Shown: positions 17,055 to 25,328 of the stretch, piece after piece
Position numbering within the stretch: the first letter of the stretch is position 1
Layout of the letters: every line of letters begins with the position of its first letter
Origin: Acidobacteriota bacterium
GTDB taxonomy: Bacteria > Acidobacteriota > Terriglobia > Terriglobales > Acidobacteriaceae
Reading direction: 5' to 3'
Assembly: GCA_013289685.1 (NCBI GenBank)
Contig: JABCZL010000003.1
Location: 248,001-312,000 of the forward strand
DNA: 64,000 nt
Made by a program: the position numbers and the translations under genes
The notes under the pieces: generated by a model
Database searches by the model: none
The model's input: the letters and a program-made list of their open reading frames with translations, nothing else
What the model was told of the DNA's origin: nothing

Positions 17055-17515
17055 CGCTGCACTCCGCCGGAAACAACTTCTTCAGTGGGTGCCCCATCCT
17101 TCTCGCGTTCTTCGCGAGAGGGTGGGGGTTTGTGATCGTGCGAAGTGAGCGCCGGTCCGCCCGCGACGAATCCAACTCCCCCAGAGATCAGTGCGATTCC
17201 CAACCAGCGCAATGGACTGACTTCCTCGTGCAGTGCAAACTTTGCGACCAGCGCCAACAAAACATAGCCCAGCGACGTGGCGGGCAGCACGTAGGTGAGG
17301 TCGGCCCAGGAGAGCGCGTTCATATACGAAGCGAAGAAGGCGAGCAGCAGAACGATGCCCACCGCGACCCAGGGATTCAGCACCGCGAGAAGTACGCCTT
17401 GCAGGTGATGGAGGGAAATGTTGCCGGCCTGCTTCATCCCGTGCGAAAGCATGGAGTCACCCGCCGCTCCAAAGACGGTTACTCCAGCCAGCACCAGATA
17501 CTTGCGAGTGGTCAC
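17051..17515 (-). CDS. Half-size EamA/SMR-type membrane protein (first of pair)
   Basis: 154 aa with four helices and the same internal signposts as its neighbour (GDSMLSHGMKQAG; ALSWADLTYVLPATSLGY; LHEEVSPLRWLGIA). About 30 extra residues after helix 4 (HDHKPPPSREEREKDGAP) are encoded by a GGTGCCCC-family hairpin at 17087-17128. The tail is therefore repeat-derived, yet it keeps the coupling with the next gene. It lies 93 bp downstream of hpnJ on the same strand. Confidence 0.75.
   Translation of the reverse strand: MTTRKYLVLAGVTVFGAAGDSMLSHGMKQAGNISLHHLQGVLLAVLNPWVAVGIVLLLAFFASYMNALSWADLTYVLPATSLGYVLLALVAKFALHEEVSPLRWLGIALISGGVGFVAGGPALTSHDHKPPPSREEREKDGAPTEEVVSGGVQR
17087..17128. repeat. 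GGTGCCCC-family hairpin in the EamA 3' end
   Basis: GTGGGTGCCCCATCC, TTCTCGCG...CGCGAGAG stem, GGTGGGGG. Lies within the last 80 bp of the 154-aa gene and is translated in antisense orientation. Confidence 0.75.
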
Positions 17516-17533
17516 TTAAGATTCAAGCTTTTG

Positions 17534-17597
17534 GGTATCGCAGCGCTTTCAGCGCTGCGATACCCGCCGCACACGATCGAGGGCTTTAGCCCCCGAG
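17534..17597. repeat. Two palindromes between hpnJ and the EamA pair
   Basis: A perfect stem GGTATCGCAGCGC / GCGCTGCGATACC around TTTCA (17534-17564) and GGGGGCTTTAGCCCCCG-type at about 17577-17597. They may attenuate or process the hpnJ-EamA transcript. Confidence 0.6.
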
Positions 17598-17608
17598 AGA
17601 TCTCCGTC

Positions 17609-19078
17609 TTACGCTTTCACCGGCTCCGCCGCAGCGGCTTCGGCGGCATGCTGCTTCACCATCTTGTTACGCGCCGCGCGCAGTTTCAAAAAGCTCTTGG
17701 CCTCTTTGTACAGCCGCTTGCGATCGTTGCTGTCAAAGACCGCCTTGCGCAAAATGCGGTACACGGCTTTCGGACGGAAATAATACTCATCATAGAAACG
17801 ATGCACCGCCGACATGATGTCATCGGCAGGCAGCCCGGGATATTGAATCTGGGCCAGCTGATGTCCGCCTTCGTCGACCATCTTGTTGTCGCCGAGAATA
17901 AAGCCGTTCTTCACCACGTGGTCGTAGAGTTCCGTGCCGGGGTACGCATGCGCCACAGAAACCTGGATGGTCTCCACGTCAAGTTCCTTGGCGAATGCGA
18001 TGGTGTTGTTGATGGTCGCGTGCGTCTCGCCCGGCAGGCCCAGGATGAAGTCGCCATGCACGACCAGCCCCAGTTTGTGGCAGTCTTTGGTGAACTGGCG
18101 CGCGCGCTCTACGGTTGCGCCCTTCTTGATGTTCTTCAGGATCTGCTGGTCACCGGATTCGTAGCCGACGATCAGCAGGCGGCATCCCGCTTCCTTCATC
18201 GCCTTCAGTGTTTCGAAGTCCGTAGTGACGCGCGAGGTGCACGACCAGGTCAGGCCGAGCGGCTTCAGCTTGGCGCAGAGTTCGATGGTGCGCGCCTTCT
18301 GAATATTGAACGTGTCATCGTCGAAGAAAAATTCCTTCACGTCCGGCCACAGCTGTTTGGCCTTGGCCATTTCAGCCGCGACGTCGTCGGTGGAGCGTTT
18401 ACGCCACGGATGTCCGCTCAGCGTCTGCGGCCACAGGCAGAACGTGCACTGCGCCGGGCAACCGCGCGTAGTGTAGAGCGAAACGTAGGGATGCAGCAGA
18501 AATGGCACGTTGTAATTCTTGATATTGAGATCGCGCTTATAAATCTCGGTGACGTGCGGGAGTGCGTCCAGATTCTCAATCTGCGGGGCGTCGGGATTAT
18601 GCACGACCTTCCCATCCTTCAGGAACGACACGCCGGGAATATCCGCCAGGGGCTTGCCCTTCGCGTAATCCACCACCGAGTAGTCGAATTCCTTGCGGCA
18701 AATAAAATCGATTTCCGGGCAATCGCGCAGAGACTTTTCCGGCAGCACGGTCACGTGCGGTCCGACAAACGCAATCTTGATCTTGGGATTGGCCTGCTTG
18801 ATCGCCCGTGCCAGCAGGATGTCGCCGGGGAATCCGGGCGTCGAAGTAAACAGCACCAGGAACTCGTATTCCTTCGCGATCTTGATCGTCTCTTCGCCCG
18901 ATACGTGATGCGACGGCCCATCGAGCAACCGCGCGCCCTCCAGCATCCCCGCCGGATAAGCCAGCCAAACCGGATACCAGAAACTTTCTACTTCGCGGGT
19001 GGCGGGCCAACGCGAGCCAGCGCCTCCGTCGAAATTTTCAAAGGAAGGAGGATTGAGAAATAGTGTTTTTAAAGGCAT
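17609..19078 (-). CDS. hpnJ: Hopanoid-associated radical SAM protein HpnJ
   Basis: 489 aa from ATG 19078 (MPLKTLFLNPPSFENFDGG), the usual start of B12-binding-like radical SAM proteins; ATG 19168 upstream would add 30 atypical residues. Cobalamin-type N-terminal domain to about 170. The iron-sulfur motif RGCPAQCTFC has C207, C211 and C214 (C-x3-C-x2-C). GYESGDQQILKNIKKG and DFILGLPGET are typical downstream radical SAM strands. Family knowledge places HpnJ in modification of the hopanoid polyol head group to the cyclitol ether. It is 11 kb from hpnCDE. Confidence 0.85.
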   Translation of the reverse strand: MPLKTLFLNPPSFENFDGGAGSRWPATREVESFWYPVWLAYPAGMLEGARLLDGPSHHVSGEETIKIAKEYEFLVLFTSTPGFPGDILLARAIKQANPKIKIAFVGPHVTVLPEKSLRDCPEIDFICRKEFDYSVVDYAKGKPLADIPGVSFLKDGKVVHNPDAPQIENLDALPHVTEIYKRDLNIKNYNVPFLLHPYVSLYTTRGCPAQCTFCLWPQTLSGHPWRKRSTDDVAAEMAKAKQLWPDVKEFFFDDDTFNIQKARTIELCAKLKPLGLTWSCTSRVTTDFETLKAMKEAGCRLLIVGYESGDQQILKNIKKGATVERARQFTKDCHKLGLVVHGDFILGLPGETHATINNTIAFAKELDVETIQVSVAHAYPGTELYDHVVKNGFILGDNKMVDEGGHQLAQIQYPGLPADDIMSAVHRFYDEYYFRPKAVYRILRKAVFDSNDRKRLYKEAKSFLKLRAARNKMVKQHAAEAAAAEPVKA

Positions 19079-19362
19079 AGTGGGTATTCTTTTAATTTTA
19101 GCATCCGGACAGAGCTCATCCACGGTTTGACCCGTGTTTTTGCAGGTTCCCCATGAACCGCCGGACATGACCTAAACGCTTGATTTTAATGTACTAGCTC
19201 CGCAGCGAAAAGCAAATGCCCTTCGGGTCAATGTAGGGTTGGATGCAGCGAAAGGCGAAACGGCGCGGTAAGCGGGCGTGACGATAGTTTGAAATGTCCG
19301 GGCTGAAGTAGCTGCGTCGAAGTAGGATGGGTCGAAGTTAGGATCGTCCGAGACGAAAAGAT

Positions 19363-20181
19363 CTATTGGGCTTCGCCGCTGGCCGGAACGCGGAAGGTCA
19401 GGCCGCGTTCGTCATTGGCTTTCGCAGTTGCAGGCAGATCTAGCTCTGACAACGGAATTTTCTCCGTGCGCTGTTGCGAGAAGTTCCACAGCGTCTGGCC
19501 GACGATGGCGTAGTTGCGGACCTCCTGCTTGTGCTGATCGCGGAAAACTAACACCGTATCGGGCAGGACTGGCGCACCGTCCACCTCGCGCGTGACCGGG
19601 CGCGGCGCCAGATCGGAACGCGCGTAAAGATCCTGATCGCCGTCGGCTTCTTCCTGACGCAGCATGCGCTGCTCTTCGAGGTTTTGGCGGTTCATCTCGG
19701 CAGCGGCGGCTACATCCTGGCTGGGGTCGTCCTGGTCATAAGTCGAGCCGGAATCCCACCAGTCCCACAGCCACGGATCGTAGTAGCCGTAGGTACCGGG
19801 ATATCCGTATCCGGCACAAGGGTAACCGTAACAGTTGTTGCGGAATCCGTAGGTATGGAAACGGCCTCGGTCGCGATCTCGGAAGCGGTTGCCGCCGAAA
19901 CCGCGATTCGAATAGGGGTCGCGAGAAAAGCTGCGCGCAGAGTGTGCAGGAGGGCGCGTGAAGGCCCGCGAAGCCATCGGGGTGGGGCGCGCGCCACTCA
20001 AGGCGTGGACACCACTGGCGTGCCCGCCGCTGACGCCTCCGTTGTGGCTGCCGCTAAAGCCTGCGTGGCCGCCGCCGAAGCCGCCACTATGTCCGCCACC
20101 ACCGTGGCCGCCGCCATGCTGCGCCCAGAGCGGCACGGCCAGGAAAAGCGCGAACGCCGAAATGGCTGTCAGGCGGCGCAT
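19363..20181 (-). CDS. Secreted Gly/His-rich protein
   Basis: 272 aa. Signal peptide with cleavage after LWAQ, then a long Gly/His/Ser-rich stretch (HGGGHGGGGHSGG), Arg/Tyr/Gly-rich and Tyr/Trp-rich segments, and a C-terminal domain of about 100 residues (EVRNYAIVGQTLWNF) with normal composition. This layout is common in Acidobacteriota; function unknown. The His repeats could bind metal (inference). 19079-19362, between it and hpnJ, holds the hpnJ upstream region and nothing else I can identify. Confidence 0.75.
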   Translation of the reverse strand: MRRLTAISAFALFLAVPLWAQHGGGHGGGGHSGGFGGGHAGFSGSHNGGVSGGHASGVHALSGARPTPMASRAFTRPPAHSARSFSRDPYSNRGFGGNRFRDRDRGRFHTYGFRNNCYGYPCAGYGYPGTYGYYDPWLWDWWDSGSTYDQDDPSQDVAAAAEMNRQNLEEQRMLRQEEADGDQDLYARSDLAPRPVTREVDGAPVLPDTVLVFRDQHKQEVRNYAIVGQTLWNFSQQRTEKIPLSELDLPATAKANDERGLTFRVPASGEAQ

Positions 20182-20343
20182 ACTGCATCAATTATAGGCC
20201 GTTTGGGCCAGCGGCAAACAATTTATAACCTCTCGAATCTCTATGACATGCAGGCGGTGTAGTGTTGACGCGTCGAAAAGCCGCGCGTGGCGGCCTGACT
20301 CGAATAGAACGCCAAAGGCTTGGCTTTCTTGCAACCGACAGCG

Positions 20344-21918
20344 CTATTTCTTCTTTTTTTTCTTCGACGCGGATTTGGGCGCAGCTTTCTTTGCCGGCTT
20401 CGGTGCAGGCTTTGCCGGCTTATGCGCAGGCGGGGCAGCCTTGGATTTTTCGGGCGCTTTCGCCTGGGCTTTCGCCGACGGCTTTGCAGGTTGCACCGCC
20501 GCAGGCGCGGGTGGCGCGACCACCGTGGCCGCCTTCCCCTTCTTCCCTTTCGGGCCAGGCTTGCTGGCCGCAGCCTCAACGGGCACCTCCGCGGCGGCCT
20601 TGGCAGCGCGTCCGCGCCTGGGTGGTGGCGGCGGAGGTGGCGGCGGAGGCGCGAACGGCTTCAGGAACTTCAACGTCTCGGTACGGGAGCGCAGCTTGCC
20701 ATCAAGCAAAAGCAGGAAGACGTCGTTCGCGAGCTTCGGATACACGGGCAATTGCGGCGTGATCAGCAATTCCGTCATTTCGGGCAACGGAATCTTCTGC
20801 TGCACTTGACGCCACTTCGTAAGGTAATTCTTGATCTTCTGTTCGACCGACTGCTGCTTCGCCGTCACCGCCAGGAACAGCACCATCTCTGGCCGCGCCG
20901 AAGAGAGCAACTGCCAGGTGCGCGACGGAGTCGCTGCTTCCTTCCCCATCAAACGCTTAGCCAGTTCCTTCGCGTGATCCTCAATGTCGCGCCACGCTTC
21001 GACCAGATCCTTGCGCGGAATCAGTTTTTGAATCTCCGACACTTCTTTGTCGGAAAAGTGTCCCGTCAAGAAATACATCACCGCTGGGCCGGCATCGGGA
21101 GCGTATCCCAGGTCGACCATCTGCTGGCGCGTCTTCATCAGCTGAGTGATGCCGTTGGTGTCGACCTTGGCAACGGTCCAGCGATCATGAAGAATCTGGA
21201 GCCAGCCTTCCTTCTCGAGCATCTTCACGACGTGCAGCGGATCATCTTCGTGCGCCAGCGCGGCGATTTCGTGCCCAATCGACGAACGCAGAATGTGGTC
21301 GATGTACTTGCCTTCTTTGGCGGCGTCGTAGCGAGCCTGGGTGCGCTCCTCCAGCATCCAGTGGAAGCGGGCGGCAAAGCGCGTGGCGCGAATAAGGCGC
21401 GAAGGATCTTCCAGGAACGAATAATTATGCAGAATGCGGATAACTTTGGTCTCGATATCGGCAACGCCGTTGAACGGATCAAGCAGCAGTCCGCGCGATC
21501 CTTCATTGAGCGACAGCGCCATGGCGTTCACGGTGAAGTCCCGGCGGCGCAGGTCGTCGTGGATGGTGGCCGGGGTGACGATCGGAGCCTTGCCCGTCTT
21601 CTCGAAACGCTCGGTGCGCGCCATGCTGATCTCGGCCCGGGCGTTGCCCGGCAGCGAGATGAAGATGGTGCGGTTGTCCTCTTCGACGGCGGTGATTTTC
21701 GCGCCCGCTTTTTCCAGATCTTTCTGAAGTTTGAGCGGATTGCCCTGGACGGTGAAATCCAGGTCGCGGATGGTAAAACCGCTGATGATGTCGCGGATGG
21801 CGCCGCCCGTGAGGTAAAGATTCATGCCCGCGGCGCGGGCTACGTCTTGCACCAGCCCGACGCCCTTCAGTTGGTCCGGCGTCAGCCGGATTTCCATCGT
21901 GTAAATGTAGTCAGCCAT
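20344..21918 (-). CDS. CCA tRNA nucleotidyltransferase / poly(A) polymerase family with long basic tail
   Basis: 524 aa. Nucleotidyltransferase head: LTGGAIRDIISG (GG-x-x-RD) and DLDFTV with the metal-binding aspartates; then RRRDFTVNAMA and EDPSRLIRATRFAARF, typical of class II CCA-adding enzymes and bacterial poly(A) polymerases. Matures or polishes tRNA 3' ends. After about residue 420 a ten-proline run leads into about 100 residues of Ala/Lys/Pro repeats ending in KKKKKK, like histone H1 tails. The tail is encoded in frame by GC-rich DNA. Confidence 0.88.
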   Translation of the reverse strand: MADYIYTMEIRLTPDQLKGVGLVQDVARAAGMNLYLTGGAIRDIISGFTIRDLDFTVQGNPLKLQKDLEKAGAKITAVEEDNRTIFISLPGNARAEISMARTERFEKTGKAPIVTPATIHDDLRRRDFTVNAMALSLNEGSRGLLLDPFNGVADIETKVIRILHNYSFLEDPSRLIRATRFAARFHWMLEERTQARYDAAKEGKYIDHILRSSIGHEIAALAHEDDPLHVVKMLEKEGWLQILHDRWTVAKVDTNGITQLMKTRQQMVDLGYAPDAGPAVMYFLTGHFSDKEVSEIQKLIPRKDLVEAWRDIEDHAKELAKRLMGKEAATPSRTWQLLSSARPEMVLFLAVTAKQQSVEQKIKNYLTKWRQVQQKIPLPEMTELLITPQLPVYPKLANDVFLLLLDGKLRSRTETLKFLKPFAPPPPPPPPPPRRGRAAKAAAEVPVEAAASKPGPKGKKGKAATVVAPPAPAAVQPAKPSAKAQAKAPEKSKAAPPAHKPAKPAPKPAKKAAPKSASKKKKKK

Positions 21919-22313
21919 TCGCTTTCAAGCGGCTGTCAGGCCCTGTTTTCAGCGCGATCAGGGTGCAATCGCGGCTGGGGGAGGGCCAGACATACCAAGA
22001 AGACCAGCCAAACTTTCCACAAGATTTCCACAGCCCTGGGCACCACGCCATCCGGCCCCTCAGCCACCCGAATGCAAGTGGCTTAATACAAAGTACTTAT
22101 ACCAAGTGGAAACTTTGCGGCAAGATTAAGAAAATAACACAACGTTTACATTTTGGCTACTGCCGAGGCGGATTCCGGTAGTTTGCGCCGAAAAGGTGCG
22201 AGAATCAGAGGCAAGTGGCTAGTGATTAGTGGTTAGTGCTCAGTAAGCGCCTTTGCGGTCGTTGCCTCTGAATCACTAGCGACCAACCACTAGCCACCAA
22301 CCACTGCTTTTCT
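21919..22313. other. Intergenic region with paired TTTCCACA boxes and an inverted repeat
   Basis: Divergent region between the CCA gene (minus) and the next plus-strand gene. ACTTTCCACAAGATTTCCACAG at about 22013-22034; AT-richer stretch AATACAAAGTACTTATACC at about 22086-22104 (palindrome AAGTACTT). An inverted repeat spans 22203-22304 (CAGAGGCAAGTGGCTAGTGATTAG facing CACTAGCGACCAACCACTAG), likely a mobile-repeat relic. Confidence 0.5.
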
Positions 22314-22793
22314 ATGCCCTCAACGCACAAAAAAGTAATCGTCCGCAAGATGGACCGCGATTCCGTCTCGGGCTACGTGTCGCCGGCCCAGTTCGTGAGT
22401 GAGGGCAAACTGGAACTCCTGAATACTTCAGGCACGGTCATTTCCATGGACCTGCGCGAGATCAAGGGCGTGTATTTCGTGCGCGAGTTCGGCGATTCAG
22501 AGTCGCTGACGCGCAAGACCTTCACCTCGCGCCCGCGCTCAGAGGGACTGTGGGTGCGCCTGCGCTTCAAAGACAGCGAGATCCTCGAAGGACTGATGCC
22601 CGCCGACCTCACCCAGACCACGCCCGAAGGATTCTTGGTAAACCCTCCCGACCAGCGTTCGAATACGCAGCGCATCTTCGTACCGCGCACCGCGCTGGAG
22701 TCGCTAACCGTGCTGGCGGTCATCGGCGCAACACGGCGCCAGCGGCGCGGCGGCACGCAGGATCAGCGGCAGGTTCCCATGTTCGAAGAGTAG
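22314..22793 (+). CDS. Conserved hypothetical protein (beta-rich, 159 aa)
   Basis: Starts MPSTHKKVIVRKMDRDSVSGY and contains SEGKLELLNTSGTVISMDL and EIKGVYFVREF, followed by repeated strand-like blocks (LWVRLRFKDSEILEGLMP) and IFVPRTALESLTVLAVIG. It resembles a small family I associate with Acidobacteriota (possibly DUF6982) but cannot confirm. Soluble, no signal. The basic tail TRRQRRGG precedes a short acidic end. Confidence 0.65.
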   Translation: MPSTHKKVIVRKMDRDSVSGYVSPAQFVSEGKLELLNTSGTVISMDLREIKGVYFVREFGDSESLTRKTFTSRPRSEGLWVRLRFKDSEILEGLMPADLTQTTPEGFLVNPPDQRSNTQRIFVPRTALESLTVLAVIGATRRQRRGGTQDQRQVPMFEE

Positions 22794-22850
22794 AGGATGC
22801 GTTCTGGCGGGTGGCGCAGGCTTTTGATCTGTTGTGCGCAACCAGTACTT

Positions 22851-22889
22851 AGGGTGCCCCGTCCTTGCGTTTTTTTTGCAAGGGCGGGC
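22851..22889. repeat. GGTGCCCC-family hairpin
   Basis: AGGGTGCCCCGTCCTTGC, T-rich loop, GCAAGGGCGGGC. Member of the window-wide family; lies just past the RAYT fragment at 22914-23013. Confidence 0.75.
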
Positions 22890-22913
22890 ATGGGAATGCC
22901 GGCAGCGGCGAAG

Positions 22914-23013
22914 CTACGCCGCATGATCGCGAAACGAAATCTTGGTCCATCCCTCATCCACTCGAACCGTACCAGTTTCTCCGAGGAGATAGAACCGGTA
23001 ACTGCTCCAGCGC
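22914..23013 (-). pseudogene. RAYT transposase C-terminal fragment
   Basis: Minus strand reads RWSSYRFYLLGETGTVRVDE then GWTKISFRDHAA and a stop, matching the end of the neighbouring RAYT remnant (RWSSYRFYFLDEAGPVRVNE ...). Only the last 32 codons remain; the 5' part is replaced by the second tandem unit. Confidence 0.7.
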
Positions 23014-23056
23014 CGGGTGGCCTAGGCTTTTGATCTCGCTGGCGTCACCAACACTG

Positions 23057-23095
23057 TGGGTGCCCCGTCCTTCGCGCACTTTGCGAAGGGCGGGA
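23057..23095. repeat. GGTGCCCC-family hairpin, 3' of the RAYT remnant
   Basis: GGGTGCCCCGTCCTTCGC / GCGAAGGGCGGG. Plus orientation; its partner at 23709-23743 is inverted, so the pair brackets the RAYT remnant. Confidence 0.75.
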
Positions 23096-23124
23096 GTCGG
23101 AAATGCCGGCACGACGCGGGCCGA

Positions 23125-23678
23125 TCACGCTGCAGGCGCTCGAAACGAAATCTTAGTCCAGCCCTCATTCACTCGCACGGGCCCGGCTTCGTCCAAGAAG
23201 TAGAAACGGTAACTGCTCCAACGCATTTGCTCCGGCGAACTCACCAAACCCCGCTTCACCGGATTGCGGTGCATATACCTTAGCTTTTCCACCGCTTCTT
23301 GGTCGTCCACACGTTGAAGTCGTAAAAGCGGGCCTGCCAGAAAGGTGTACGCAGACTCACGCCTTCAAACCGGCGACGCTGGCGCACGTCCACCCGCTTC
23401 TGCTTCGGCAACAGGGCGCGGGCCGTGCGCTGCTTCAACACCTGCATCACCGTCGACGGAGTCCCTACCTCCGGCTCGGTGATGAGCAGGTGAACATGTT
23501 CCGGCATGACGACGTATCCCACCACCACAAAGCGATAGCGCTCGCGCGTCTGTTCCAGAATCGAGAGCAAGCAGTCGCAGCTGCGTGCCGCGCGCAGAAA
23601 CGGCAATCGCCGGTGGCACGAACAAGTGATAAAGTGCAGGTGATGAGCACCGTAAGTGCGATGCAGGCCGCTGGGCAT
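23125..23678 (-). pseudogene. REP-associated tyrosine transposase (RAYT, IS200-like Y1), frameshifted
   Basis: Starts at ATG 23678 (MPSGLHRTYGAHHLHFITCS). Has the HUH motif in MPEHVHLLITEP and ends of the family (FYDFNVW ... YMHRNPVKRGLV ... RWSSYRFY). The frame breaks near 23308: one frame reads FNVWTTKKRWKS and stops, while the next base register continues DQEAVEKLRYMHRNP, as if one G were missing in GTGTGGACGACC. RAYTs cut single-stranded DNA at REP hairpins. The gene is probably inactive unless this is a sequencing error. Confidence 0.8.
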
Positions 23679-25326
23679 GACAAAACCCATGGTACCGGCA
23701 GCATCGTACCCGCCCTTGCCAAAAACGCAAGGACGGGGCACCCACCAAGTCTTCTATGGGACGAATACTCCCCTCACGCTCACAGGTTCGACCTGCCCGA
23801 GCACAGTTGGCAACATCATGCACCGGGTCTACGCCTTCAACTTCGGCAGCAGCGATAACGGGAATGTCATGTCCATCGCCAATTGCCGCGACGCGACCAG
23901 GACCCAGAGCTTCACCTACGATGTGCTGAACCGGATTGCCAGCGCCCAATCCAGCGGACCGCAATGGGGCGAGACGTTTACGATTGACCCCTGGGGTAAT
24001 CTTACTAACGAGGCAGGGATAGCGGGCAAGACTAACCATGAGGGACTTAACACCTCCGCAGGTCCCAGTAACCAACTCTCCAGTTTTGGCTACGACCCCC
24101 CTGGAAACATGACCAGCAACGGTGGAACGACCTACATTTACGATGCCGAGAATCGCCTGATCTGGACCACCGGGGGCTACCGTTACCTCTACGACGGCGA
24201 TGGGAATCGGGTCGAGAAATGCGTGGCGGGAAGCGCGGGCACGCCCTGCCCGACCAGCGGCACCAACGGCACGCTGTACTGGATGGGCACCGGCACTGCC
24301 GCGCTGAACGAAAGCGATCTCTCGGGGAACATCCTGGAACAGTACGTGTTCTTCGGCGGTCAGAGGGTTGCGCGACGGGACGTCGCCACCAACACCGTCC
24401 ACTACTATTTCTCGGACCATCTGGGCACTCACACCGTGGTGGAGAATGCGACGGGAACGTCGTGTGAGCAGGATATCGACTATTATCCCTACGGCGGCCA
24501 GGAGAACGACTACTGCCCGAATGTTGCGCAGCACTACAAGTTCACCGGCAAAGAACGGGATGCCGAAAGTGGGCTGGATAACTTCGGCAAACGCTACAAC
24601 GCATCCAGCCTGGGACGCTTCATGACACCTGATCCGCTGCACATCATGAAGCAGAAACTCGCCGATCCACAGCAGTGGAATATGTATGCCTACGTTCGCA
24701 ACAACCCGTTGCGGTTCATTGACCCGACAGGACTCTACGTGTGCCAAGGAAATACCGATCAGTGCAAAGCAATTCAGACCGCTCTCCAGAATGTCCAAAA
24801 GGCCGCCGATACTTTGGCAAAAGGCACTGACGCGCAGAAGAAGGAGGCAGCTGGACTTCAAAAGGTCCTAGGCTTATACGGTGATGAAGGCAAGAAGAAC
24901 GGCGTTGTTGTGAAATTTGGCGACCTCAAGGGCAAAGCTGAGGCAAACACCGGAACCTCATCCATTTTCGGATTTCACAAAACAACAACTGTCACCTTCG
25001 ACCTTAACCAGGTCCATCACGACTTTAGCGTCGGTGGACGAGATGAGGCGGGCGAAACCGCGGCACTTGCTGCACACGAAGGGCAACACGGGATCGACCA
25101 ACGAGAAGGGCTGCCACAGAGAGGTCTGGCGAATACGACTGCCGAAGAAAATAGGGCATTCACAACTGGCCAAGGATATGTGAGCGAAGGGCTCGGTTTT
25201 AAGTCTGCGTATGGCATTTGGGATCCGGGATGGGCCTCAGATGAAGCACAGGAGAATCGGGAAAGTGCTATTGGGTACAACGCGGAAAAGGCCGCCGAGC
25301 AAGAGTGTAAGGATGGTGGGTGTTAG
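23656..25326 (+). CDS. 5'-truncated RHS-repeat protein with zincin-like C-terminal domain
   Basis: 556 aa open frame. RHS/YD-repeat homology begins near 23760; the first 40 codons lie antisense to the RAYT remnant, so the true 5' end is lost. First ATG inside the homology is 23818. YD repeats (FTYDVLNRIASAQ; YIYDAENRLIW; YLYDGDGNRVEK) lead to the RHS core (FTGKERDAESGLDNFGKRY, GRFMTPDPL) and the boundary NPLRFIDPTGL. The last ~195 residues (from about 24740) are a separate domain with AAHEGQHGIDQ, a HExxH zinc-protease motif, then EENRAF. RHS tips are polymorphic toxins in many bacteria. No secretion part is present, so activity is doubtful. Confidence 0.75.
   Translation: MRCRPLGMTKPMVPAASYPPLPKTQGRGTHQVFYGTNTPLTLTGSTCPSTVGNIMHRVYAFNFGSSDNGNVMSIANCRDATRTQSFTYDVLNRIASAQSSGPQWGETFTIDPWGNLTNEAGIAGKTNHEGLNTSAGPSNQLSSFGYDPPGNMTSNGGTTYIYDAENRLIWTTGGYRYLYDGDGNRVEKCVAGSAGTPCPTSGTNGTLYWMGTGTAALNESDLSGNILEQYVFFGGQRVARRDVATNTVHYYFSDHLGTHTVVENATGTSCEQDIDYYPYGGQENDYCPNVAQHYKFTGKERDAESGLDNFGKRYNASSLGRFMTPDPLHIMKQKLADPQQWNMYAYVRNNPLRFIDPTGLYVCQGNTDQCKAIQTALQNVQKAADTLAKGTDAQKKEAAGLQKVLGLYGDEGKKNGVVVKFGDLKGKAEANTGTSSIFGFHKTTTVTFDLNQVHHDFSVGGRDEAGETAALAAHEGQHGIDQREGLPQRGLANTTAEENRAFTTGQGYVSEGLGFKSAYGIWDPGWASDEAQENRESAIGYNAEKAAEQECKDGGC
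23709..23743. repeat. GGTGCCCC-family hairpin, inverted, between RAYT and RHS
   Basis: CCCGCCCTTGC ... GCAAGGACGGGGCACCC. Marks the junction at which RHS homology is lost. Confidence 0.75.
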
Positions 25327-25328
25327 CA

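Larger units (their letters stand above)
22805..23218. repeat. Two tandem ~207-bp units carrying RAYT 3' ends
   Basis: Unit 1 (22805-23011) and unit 2 (23012-23218) share the order GGTGGC..AGGCTTTTGATCT, GGGTGCCCCGTCC hairpin, AATGCCGGCA, GAAACGAAATCTTRGTCCA and GGTAACTGCTCCA. Each unit encodes, on the minus strand, the C-terminus of a RAYT-type transposase. Confidence 0.75.

Noticed and set aside
17036-19063. 675-codon open frame on the plus strand
   Set aside because: It is antisense to hpnJ, which has clear radical SAM motifs. The open frame follows from high GC in third positions; its residues show no domain.
20620-20660. GC-rich tandem (GGC/GGA) run as a microsatellite or regulatory site
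   Set aside because: It is the coding sequence for the proline run of the CCA-adding enzyme on the minus strand.
22013-22034. Paired TTTCCACA boxes as a replication origin
   Set aside because: Only two boxes, not in a cluster, no dnaA/dnaN nearby, and similar pairs occur in dispersed repeats at 13.6 and 26.2 kb.
20320-22086. 588-codon open frame on the plus strand
   Set aside because: Antisense of the CCA-adding enzyme; Arg-rich composition and no motif.
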